This document shows positions 53,245-60,705 of a stretch of 64,000 nucleotides of DNA, in pieces. Position numbers and translations under genes: made by a program. Every line of letters begins with the position of its first letter. Position 1 is the first letter of the stretch. This stretch comes from PWXP01 sp034005525. GTDB lineage: Bacteria; Planctomycetota; Planctomycetia; Pirellulales; Thermoguttaceae. The stretch is from the NCBI GenBank assembly GCA_034005525.1, contig JAVEUP010000003.1, positions 1 to 64,000 on the forward strand, given 5' to 3'. Below the pieces are notes generated by a model, which had not been told where the DNA came from, searched no databases, and saw only the letters and a program-made list of their open reading frames with translations.

Positions 53245-54299
53245 GATCATCTCGACTGATCCTGAGCGTGTGTTTCCTAAGCTGCGCGGCCGCGCTGCCG
53301 GCCGCCGCGCAGGTGATCCGCTTGCCGGCCGTCGATTTGGCCTCGCCGACCTATCCGGAGCGGCAGGCTTCCTTCCCCAGTTCGGTCGACGAAGTCCTTC
53401 AGGGGCCGGCCAGTCCGAGCCTTCCGCCGCACCTTCAGCCGCCCGGTCTTGTAACGGTGGCGCCGGGCATCGAGATTCCGGCGCCGCAACCTCCGCCCGG
53501 GCCGCCCGGCGCGCGCGAGGGCGTGTTCCAGAAGTTCATGTTCGACGGCGCATGGATTCCCCGCCTGGGTTACGACGGGTTCGGCATGAGCGATCTGCAG
53601 TTGCGAACCGTGCTGGCGTTCCCGTTCCCAACGCGCGAGTCGCCGCTGCTGGTGACGCCCGGCTTTGCGGTCCATTTCCTCGACGGCCCGGCAAACCCCG
53701 ATATGCCTCCGCGGTTGTACGATGCCTTCTGCCAGTTCCGCTGGCTTGTGCCGGTGACCGACCGCCTGGGGCTCGACCTGGCGTTCCGGCCGGGCTACTT
53801 CAGCGACTTCGAGAAATCATCCGACGAGGCGGTTCGCTACGGCGGGCACGTCGTGGCGGCCTGGGACTGGACGCCGCAGGCGAAGATCATCCTGGGCGCC
53901 TCCTATCCCGACCGCAAGGATGTCAGCGTTCTGCCCGTGGCCGGCCTGATCTGGAAGCCCTACGAGGACGTCGTCTTCGAGTTGCTCTTCCCGCGGCCGC
54001 GCATCGCGCACCGGGTGTTCGTACCGTGGGACCACCACGACGGCGTCGAAAACTGGCTGTACATCGCCGGCGAGTCCGGCGGCGGAACCTGGGCCATCCG
54101 GCGCGCCGATTCGACCGGCGACGTGGTCAACTACCGCGACTTCCGCGTGATCCTCGGCGCGGAACGCAAGGTTGAGGGCGGGCTCGACATGTGGCTGGAG
54201 CTGGCCTACCTGTTCGGGCGCCGCATCGAGTACGACAGCGCCACCCCCAGCTTCGATCCGATCGACAGCCTCATGCTCCGCGGCGGCGTGTCGTACTGA
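53241..54299 (+). CDS. Exported outer-membrane-like protein, paralog B
   Basis: The 352-residue protein starts at the TTG at 53241, overlapping the stop of paralog A (TTGA), so it is translationally coupled. It has a signal peptide (RSSRLILSVCFLSCAAALPAAAQ), a Pro-rich linker, and the same barrel-like domain with SPLLVTPGFAVHFLDGP, FRPGYFSDFEKSS and ILGASYPDRKDVSVLPVAGL. It lacks the long Tyr/Pro-rich region of paralog A. Confidence 0.75.
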   Translation: MRSSRLILSVCFLSCAAALPAAAQVIRLPAVDLASPTYPERQASFPSSVDEVLQGPASPSLPPHLQPPGLVTVAPGIEIPAPQPPPGPPGAREGVFQKFMFDGAWIPRLGYDGFGMSDLQLRTVLAFPFPTRESPLLVTPGFAVHFLDGPANPDMPPRLYDAFCQFRWLVPVTDRLGLDLAFRPGYFSDFEKSSDEAVRYGGHVVAAWDWTPQAKIILGASYPDRKDVSVLPVAGLIWKPYEDVVFELLFPRPRIAHRVFVPWDHHDGVENWLYIAGESGGGTWAIRRADSTGDVVNYRDFRVILGAERKVEGGLDMWLELAYLFGRRIEYDSATPSFDPIDSLMLRGGVSY

Positions 54300-54530
54300 G
54301 CCGAACCGGTTTCGGGTGCTCCTCGGACCAGCGCTCACTGAAGGCGCCTCCGCCTTGCACCCGAATGCCCCCGGGTTGCCCAACGATTTTGCCGGCTTGG
54401 TTTATTTGACCGTTCATGCCGCGCGAAGCATTCTTTCCCGATCAGCCACTGCCAATGGGTCAAAGTGAATATGGCGACCTATACAGTGACGAAGCACAAG
54501 CAGGCCGAGTCATTCAGTCGGGACGCCTCC

Positions 54531-55340
54531 CTACCCACGGTTGGCGCACAGTCGGGCGAGACGGCTGAAAAGGTCTTCAAGCTGGACCGGCTTCGACAGC
54601 ACGCCGGCGGCACCATTACGAGCTGCGTTGCGCACGTCCTGGGTGCGAGGGAAGTGCATCAGTGCCAACACGGGGGCAGGCCGCAGTTGTGCAGCCAATG
54701 CTTCGAGTTCCGCCAGATCGTCGGGGCCGGCGTCGGCCATGTCGAGTAGGGCGGCTGCGGCGCCCTCGATGCGGGGAATCCGGCGCCGATCCAGCCATAC
54801 GGTGGCGTATCCCTGGCGGCGGCACGCTTCACACAGCCAATCAGCCATCTCGAACGAACGGCTTCGGACAGCAATCAGACCGGCACCGGTCGGCAAGGGA
54901 TCGGACGATTCCAGCAGCAACCGTTCTTCTTCCGTTGCCGTTGCCGGAAGCGACCAGGCGGCCGGCCGATTGCTTTGGATGCGCTCCAGTTCAGCCGCAC
55001 AGCGATCCGGCCACTGGTGCCAATAAGCGCGTACGGCCGCCGGCCAAGGCTCGCCGCTCCGCATTTCACCCTCGCACCAACTACCCAGCAGGCCGACTAC
55101 GCGGGCCACCGGCGCCAGGCGGCGGAGCCGGTCGACCGCCTGACCGGTGATTTCTCCGGGGAACGATTGGGCGGCGACAATCAGGTCGGCCGCAAAATCA
55201 TCCCGGGAAAGCAACTCCTCCGCTTCCGCCGCACAACTCACCGTAGTCACACGCCCGCAATGCTCCAGGGTAGCGACGGACTCGCGGAACTCGTTCCGTC
55301 GCGTCTGGCCGAGCAGGAGGATCGAGAGCGGCTTGTTCAA
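54531..55340 (-). CDS. Protein with two receiver-like domains
   Basis: The 269-residue protein is read from the TTG at 55340, which overlaps the TGA of the upstream gene. The first half (SILLLGQTRRNEFRESVATL... DLIVAAQSFPGEI) looks like a receiver domain whose phospho-acceptor Asp position is not conserved. The second half has ALLDMADAG and the conserved Lys of GVLSKPVQLEDLF, as in true receivers. It probably senses or relays a signal with its partner. Confidence 0.75.
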   Translation of the reverse strand: MNKPLSILLLGQTRRNEFRESVATLEHCGRVTTVSCAAEAEELLSRDDFAADLIVAAQSFPGEITGQAVDRLRRLAPVARVVGLLGSWCEGEMRSGEPWPAAVRAYWHQWPDRCAAELERIQSNRPAAWSLPATATEEERLLLESSDPLPTGAGLIAVRSRSFEMADWLCEACRRQGYATVWLDRRRIPRIEGAAAALLDMADAGPDDLAELEALAAQLRPAPVLALMHFPRTQDVRNAARNGAAGVLSKPVQLEDLFSRLARLCANRG

Positions 55341-56044
55341 GGCAGGGCCTGTTCCGTTTCGAGAATCAGTTGCCTCGCGGCGGCGGCGGTGGGCGCCTGA
55401 TGTAAGGTGTTGAGGAACCCCGGAGCAGCAAGCACGCGGCTAAGCCTGGCCAGAATCCGCAAGTGCCCGCGGTCCTCGGTCGAACAGATCAGGAAGAACA
55501 CGTCCGTCAGCGGCGCACCTGCCCCGAACGGAATCCCCGTTGTGGTGCAGCCCAGCGCCAGGGTCGGTTGCGAGAGGATTTTCGGCATCGGACGGCGAGG
55601 GTGAAGCAGAGCCACCCCGTTGCCAAGTGCCGTCGGATACAATTCCTCGCGTTTCTTGACCGCCTCGGCCATGGCCTGCGGATCCCACAACCGCCCAGTC
55701 GCTGCAGCCAGGTTGACCATGACGGTGATGACCGAGTTCTTGGTGCGAGCGCTCAGGGGAATGGCAATGGCTTCGGGCTGGAGCAACTCGACAAGGGATA
55801 CCTCGTCCGACTGGCTTGATAGAGCATCCCGTTCAAGCACGTCTTCCACCTCAACGAGATCGTCTTCATCGCCCAAACCGATCCGTTGTTCAAACCAGTG
55901 ATGGATGTCGGGGCGAGCGAACCGCCACTGGCCTGCCACCTTCCGGCCCGGAAGCCTTCCGCGCTCCGCGAGCCGATCCACCTGCTGTGGGGTCAGGTGG
56001 AGATAGGCGGCAAGCCCGGCGGCATCGAAATCGCGGTACGGCAT
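55337..56044 (-). CDS. HTH + PTS EIIA (fructose/Ntr-type) protein
   Basis: The 235-residue protein is read from the ATG at 56044 (weak ribosome site); the open frame upstream to 56323 lacks coding character. Residues about 1-50 (LHLTPQQVDRLAERGRLPGR, WRFARPDIHHWF) are an excisionase/MerR-like helix-turn-helix. The rest is a PTS EIIA domain with the expected His at about residue 148 in TALGNGVALLHPRRP. No HPr or EI gene is nearby. The pair with the receiver-like protein suggests phosphorylation-controlled regulation. Confidence 0.85.
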   Translation of the reverse strand: MPYRDFDAAGLAAYLHLTPQQVDRLAERGRLPGRKVAGQWRFARPDIHHWFEQRIGLGDEDDLVEVEDVLERDALSSQSDEVSLVELLQPEAIAIPLSARTKNSVITVMVNLAAATGRLWDPQAMAEAVKKREELYPTALGNGVALLHPRRPMPKILSQPTLALGCTTTGIPFGAGAPLTDVFFLICSTEDRGHLRILARLSRVLAAPGFLNTLHQAPTAAAARQLILETEQALP

Positions 56045-56107
56045 AAGCACTATATTCGTCCGCCGGACCGCGTTTGTCCAGGTGCAATCGCTGACAAGGC
56101 GGAAGGC

Positions 56108-56665
56108 ATGGCATGGATTCTCCCCCCAATGCCTCTTCGGACGCTTCACAGCAGAGATGTAGGCGAGTTTGCGCGACTCGTATCCACCGTCTCGCAGAGA
56201 CGTAGCTACGTGCAATCTCCAAGTCCTGTTTGCCTCTCGCCCCTCCGCCAACTTGACCCAAACACGGCCGAAAACCTGCCAATATGGCAGGCTCTGGACT
56301 TGTGGCGAGACAACGTCGGACATATTACGCCGGCTACCGTAATCCGCAAGTTTTTTGCTGGGTGGATATTAGATTTTGAGTACGAAATCACGCTCGATCT
56401 GCCCGGGCTGAAGCCTGATGAGGTCAACGTCGAACTGAAGGAGAACCAGCTCTGGGTTTCCGGCGAGCGCAGGCATGAGGCCGAGGAGAAAGGAAAGACG
56501 TACCATCGCATCGAGCGGGCGTACGGTCAGTTCCGCCGCGTCATCCCATTGGCCTCCCAGGTGAAGACCGATGCGATCGAGGCCGAGTACCATGACGGCG
56601 TGCTGAGGATCACCGTCCCGAAGAGCGAGGCGGCCCAGCCCAAGCGCATCGAAGTGAAGAGCTGA
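56108..56665 (+). CDS. Small heat-shock protein, Hsp20/alpha-crystallin family
   Basis: The C-terminal ~100 residues form the alpha-crystallin domain: LDLPGLKPDEVNVELKENQ, LWVSGERRHE, GQFRRVIPL and DGVLRITVPKSE. The usual N-terminal arm (M-x-R-LFxxFxxxF) is not visible. The ~80 residues before the domain from the ATG at 56108 do not look like Hsp20, so either the start is elsewhere or the arm has been replaced. The exact start is therefore uncertain. Confidence 0.7.
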   Translation: MAWILPPMPLRTLHSRDVGEFARLVSTVSQRRSYVQSPSPVCLSPLRQLDPNTAENLPIWQALDLWRDNVGHITPATVIRKFFAGWILDFEYEITLDLPGLKPDEVNVELKENQLWVSGERRHEAEEKGKTYHRIERAYGQFRRVIPLASQVKTDAIEAEYHDGVLRITVPKSEAAQPKRIEVKS

Positions 56666-56987
56666 GCCGACGGATCGATCCTTGTGCTTGCCGACCGGAT
56701 GTGGCGCGACGGGGCCTCCCATGCCGCTTCGCTGAGCAGACTCCGCCAGTAGCTCCGTCGCGCACAACGGGGTGGCACACTTCAGGGTGGGACGCTAAAA
56801 TGGAATCTGGGTCGTTTTCGCGGCCGTTCTCCGGGGGCAGTCGCGAGCCGCGTGTCCTAATGGGATCGAAGGCGGGGAATCCCCATTTCCGCGCCGTTCA
56901 AGGGCCGCATAGCGGTCTTTCAGAGGTCGTGCGGCGCCACAGATTCCCCCGGAAAGGTTGCCCGGATTCCGGCAGTGCGTCAACCCC
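56666..56987. other. Intergenic region, nothing recognised
   Basis: These 322 bp between Hsp20 and the sensor kinase show no gene, repeat or clear promoter. Confidence 0.5.
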
Positions 56988-58754
56988 ATGTCGTACCAAT
57001 CCATCAAGCGCGTCCTCGGCGAGTCGAGCCTGGAGCGGAAGTGCCTCTTCCTTTTCGGGGTCGCGCTGTTGGTGCTCATCTCGGCCAGCTTCTGGTGGTA
57101 TGGGGCCCGCACGGAAGAGGTGGTATTCCAGCAGAATCGCGTCCGGGGTCGGTTGCTGGTCGATCAGATCATGTACATCGAGCATTGGGAGAAGCTCGAG
57201 ACTGATGAGCGATTTCTCCCGCTGGTGCAGGACCTGGCGGGCAATCTTCGCAAGCAGGAGTATAAGTCACGGTTCATTCGACCGTACTACACCGACCGCG
57301 ACCAGCAGCCGAAGACGCCGCTGGAAGAACGTTTGCTCGAACGGTTCACGTGGCCGCCGGAGGAGCCGGAGGGCAGCGAGTCGCGAGAGCCCGAGTTCTA
57401 CGAGCGGCTGATCGGAGGCGGCAACCAGTACGAATACTATCAGCCGGTCTACGCCGAGAAATCGTGCGTGGGATGCCACAACGCCATTTCGGGCGGTTAC
57501 CTGGCCGGCAGCGGCGCGGCCATTGGTGGCGGCAGCGTTCTCCCGGCTCCGCTGACAGAGGGCGACCTGATGGCGATTGTCCAGGTGACAATTCCCAACG
57601 AGCCTACGCTGGCCGCGCTGAACTGGAACCGGGCGATTCTCATGGCCACTGCCATTATTACCGCGTTCCTGGCCGTGTTGGCTTCGTACCTGATTATCCG
57701 GTACGTCATCGTCAAGCCGCTCCGCCACCTGCGCGACGTCAGCGACGCGGTCAGCCATGGCAACATCAGCCTTCGGGCCGATATCCACACGGGTGACGAG
57801 TTCGAGTCGCTTGCCATCGCCTTCAACCGCATGCTACGGCACCTTGTGGCCATCCAGGAAGAGTTGCGCGACGTGAATGCCGACCTCGACGCCAAGGTCG
57901 ACGAACTGGCGCAAATGAACATGCGTTTGTACGAACTGAATACGATCAAGAGTGATTTCCTGGCAACCATGAGCCACGAGCTGCGCACTCCGCTGAACAG
58001 CATTCTCGGGTTCAGCGACGTGCTCGGATCGATCAACTCGCTGGACGAGAAGCAGAAGAAGTATGTGACAAACATCCGGCAGTCGGGCAAGATGCTGCTG
58101 GAGATGATCAACGACATCCTCGACCTGGCCAAGATTGAAGCCGGGCGAATGAACTTCCGCCTGAGCGACTTCCGCATCGAACACGTGGCTGGTGCCCAGT
58201 GCGACATGGCCCGCCCGCTTGCCGAACGCAAGAACATCGACCTCTTAACCGAGTTTGACCCCGACCTGCCCGCGATGCACCAGGACCAAGCCCGCGTGCA
58301 GCAGATCCTCGGCAATCTCCTTTCGAACGCCATCAAGTTTACGCCGGAGGGAGGGCGCATTGACGTGCGCGTGCGCAGCGACCGGCGATACGCGCTGTTG
58401 GAAGTTGCCGATACCGGAGTCGGCATCGCCCCAGAGGATCAGCACGCAATTTTCGAGAAGTTCCGCCAGGGCCGGACCGCCATGCCCGGCGGCGATGCCA
58501 TGACCCGCGAATACTCCGGTACCGGGCTGGGCTTGTCGATTGTCAAAGAACTGTGCAAACTGCTGGGTGGCGAAGTGTACGTGGAGAGCCAATTGGGCCG
58601 GGGCAGTACGTTCAGCGTGCGAATACCGTGGCGGCTGGAGGAGCCGCCACGCCCCGATTCGTCCGTCGGTACCGAGCTTGAGGGAATTGGTAAACCGCGG
58701 CTCGACTTCGTGCGCAGCCGCGTTGAGAACGCCCAGGCCCAGGCCGTCGAGTAG
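56988..58754 (+). CDS. Heme-binding sensor histidine kinase (Tll0287-like domain)
   Basis: The 588-residue protein is read from the ATG at 56988. TM1 is about residues 21-39 (CLFLFGVALLVLISASFWW). The extracytoplasmic part (about 45-195) resembles the Tll0287/DUF3365 sensor fold with c-heme motif CVGCH (Cys160, Cys163, His164). TM2 is about 217-242, followed by HAMP, HisKA (SHELRTPLN, phospho-acceptor His330) and HATPase_c (NLLSNAIKF, DTGVGI, GTGLGLSIV). It is a likely redox or gas/NO-type sensor. No response regulator is adjacent. Confidence 0.88.
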   Translation: MSYQSIKRVLGESSLERKCLFLFGVALLVLISASFWWYGARTEEVVFQQNRVRGRLLVDQIMYIEHWEKLETDERFLPLVQDLAGNLRKQEYKSRFIRPYYTDRDQQPKTPLEERLLERFTWPPEEPEGSESREPEFYERLIGGGNQYEYYQPVYAEKSCVGCHNAISGGYLAGSGAAIGGGSVLPAPLTEGDLMAIVQVTIPNEPTLAALNWNRAILMATAIITAFLAVLASYLIIRYVIVKPLRHLRDVSDAVSHGNISLRADIHTGDEFESLAIAFNRMLRHLVAIQEELRDVNADLDAKVDELAQMNMRLYELNTIKSDFLATMSHELRTPLNSILGFSDVLGSINSLDEKQKKYVTNIRQSGKMLLEMINDILDLAKIEAGRMNFRLSDFRIEHVAGAQCDMARPLAERKNIDLLTEFDPDLPAMHQDQARVQQILGNLLSNAIKFTPEGGRIDVRVRSDRRYALLEVADTGVGIAPEDQHAIFEKFRQGRTAMPGGDAMTREYSGTGLGLSIVKELCKLLGGEVYVESQLGRGSTFSVRIPWRLEEPPRPDSSVGTELEGIGKPRLDFVRSRVENAQAQAVE

Positions 58755-58758
58755 GTGT

Positions 58759-58814
58759 CGCGAGCCGAGCGGCACAATCGTCCATCAACCAGATCACGTC
58801 CCGCTCGGCTCGCG
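58759..58814. repeat. Palindromic repeat family F, intergenic copy
   Basis: The arms tcgcgagccgagcgg (58758-58772) and ccgctcggctcgcgg (58801-58815) face each other between the kinase stop and the RNase HI start; a related pair is in the asnB-like 3' end. Confidence 0.75.
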
Positions 58815-58865
58815 GAACCTGTTCCTGCCACTCCAACAGCGCGAACGCTGACCGCGACTCTATTG

Positions 58866-59336
58866 ATGCCCACACACGCGAACAATAATCCGGAAGTCAT
58901 TCTCTACACCGATGGCGGATGCAGCGGAAATCCCGGCCCTGGCGGCTGGGCGTTCATCCTGCGCCATCCGGCAAGCGGCAAAGAGCTTGAACGCTTCGGC
59001 GCCGAACGTGAAACGACCAACAACCGGATGGAATTGCTGGCAGCGATCCGGGGGCTGGAATCGCTCAAACGCCCCACAACGGTCGAGCTGGTGACCGACA
59101 GCGAGTACGTGGGCCGGGGAATTCGCGACTGGCTGGCGAAATGGAAGGCCCAAGGGTGGCGCCGCCGTGACGGCAGTCGGCTTGTGCCGATCAAGAATGA
59201 AGAACTGTGGCGACGGCTCGACGCCCAGCTTGCCCGCCACCGGGTCAAGTTCACGCATGTGCGCGGCCACACAGGCCACCCCGAAAACGAGCGATGCGAC
59301 ACGCTGGCGGTGGCCGCGTACCAGAAGTATCTCTGA
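58866..59336 (+). CDS. rnhA: Ribonuclease HI
   Basis: The 156-residue enzyme degrades RNA in RNA-DNA hybrids. The four catalytic acids are in place: Asp in YTDGGCSGNPGPGG, Glu in NNRMELLAAI, Asp in LVTDSEYV and Asp in NERCDTLA. Length matches E. coli RNase HI (155). The longer in-frame start at 58755 would add repeat-derived residues and is rejected. Confidence 0.95.
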   Translation: MPTHANNNPEVILYTDGGCSGNPGPGGWAFILRHPASGKELERFGAERETTNNRMELLAAIRGLESLKRPTTVELVTDSEYVGRGIRDWLAKWKAQGWRRRDGSRLVPIKNEELWRRLDAQLARHRVKFTHVRGHTGHPENERCDTLAVAAYQKYL

Positions 59337-59528
59337 CGGCGGGCGGCTACGTTTGATTGCGCACGGCCGGCCGTCGTTGAGGTATACTGAAATGGGACTG
59401 TCGCCTTTGAATGCAGTGCCGAAGACTCCCGCGGCACCCCCGTACACGATTGCTGTGTCTCTGTGCCTCTCAGCAGGGGATTCAGCACCCCCTGGCTGTA
59501 ACCTAGACGACTGGACAATGGGTATCTC

Positions 59529-60683
59529 ATGAGGCAGCGAGTCGAAGTGGCCCTCTGGTTTCTGGCCTTTTGGTCGGTCTGCTTACCGCCGGTCGTGGCG
59601 GACAGCATGGAGCGGGTGGTATTTCGGCGGGACGAGCAGGAGCGTGCCGTCGAGGGGCGACTGCTCCTGACCGCGCAGGACGGAGGCGTGCTCCTGCTGG
59701 CGCGCGATGGGACGCTTTGGGCCATCCCACCCGACGAGCAAATCGAGCGAACAACCGAGGATCGGCCCTTCCAATCCCTCACGCCCGAGGAGCTTGGCAG
59801 GCAACTCTTGGCCGAACTGCCTGCCGGATTCGACATCCACCAGACGGCGCACTACCTGATTTGTTACGACACGTCGCGAGTTTATGCCCAGTGGTGCGGG
59901 GCGCTGTTCGAGCGGTTGTACATGGCGTTCACGAACTTTTGGGGTCGACGCGGGTTCGCAATTCGGGAGCCGGAATTCCCATTGGTTGCCATTGTGTTCG
60001 CCGATCGCGATGCCTATATGCGCTATTCGCGGGCCGAGGTGGGCGAGGGAATCGAGTCGATCATCGGGTATTACAGCTTGCGCAGCAACCGCATGGTCAT
60101 GTACGATCTGACGGGAAGCCAATCGGCGGGCCGGGTCTCTCGCGGCGGCACGTCGGCTGCCCAGATCGATGCCGTGCTGGCCCAGCCGGAGGCCAGTCGG
60201 CAGGTGGCCACGATTGTCCACGAGGCCACGCACCAAATCGCGTTCAACTGCGGGCTTCACACGAGGTACAGCGATTGTCCTCGCTGGTTCAGCGAGGGTA
60301 TTGCCGTATACTTCGAGACGCCGGACCTTGCCAGCACGCGGGGCTGGCGCGGCATCGGCATGGTCAATCAGGATCGGCTAGCGCGATTTCACCACTATAT
60401 GCGGCGCCGGCCGGCCAATTCGCTTGAAACCCTTCTGCGCGACGACAAGCGATTCCTCGATGCCAACCTGGGGCTGGACGCCTATGCCGAGGCGTGGTCG
60501 CTCACCTTCTTCCTGCTGCGCCGATACCCGGACAAGTACATCGAGTATCTGCGGTTGCTCTCGGCCAAGAAGCCGCTTGTGGAAGACGGCCCCGAGCGCC
60601 GGCTGCTGGAATTTCGCGAAGTGTTCGGTGACCTTCGCAAACTCGATGCCGAGTTCCTGCGCTATATGGCTCGGCCACGATAA
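59529..60683 (+). CDS. Exported DUF1570-type zinc-peptidase-like protein
   Basis: The 384-residue protein has a signal peptide (VEVALWFLAFWSVCLPPVVA). The gluzincin motif is HEATH (His231, Glu232, His235) with a downstream WFSEGIAVYFE that supplies the third ligand Glu, as in DUF1570 proteins. It could be an envelope metallopeptidase. No ribosome site is strong. Confidence 0.85.
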   Translation: MRQRVEVALWFLAFWSVCLPPVVADSMERVVFRRDEQERAVEGRLLLTAQDGGVLLLARDGTLWAIPPDEQIERTTEDRPFQSLTPEELGRQLLAELPAGFDIHQTAHYLICYDTSRVYAQWCGALFERLYMAFTNFWGRRGFAIREPEFPLVAIVFADRDAYMRYSRAEVGEGIESIIGYYSLRSNRMVMYDLTGSQSAGRVSRGGTSAAQIDAVLAQPEASRQVATIVHEATHQIAFNCGLHTRYSDCPRWFSEGIAVYFETPDLASTRGWRGIGMVNQDRLARFHHYMRRRPANSLETLLRDDKRFLDANLGLDAYAEAWSLTFFLLRRYPDKYIEYLRLLSAKKPLVEDGPERRLLEFREVFGDLRKLDAEFLRYMARPR

Positions 60684-60705
60684 CCCTATCCCGTCGGAGC
60701 ACGCC

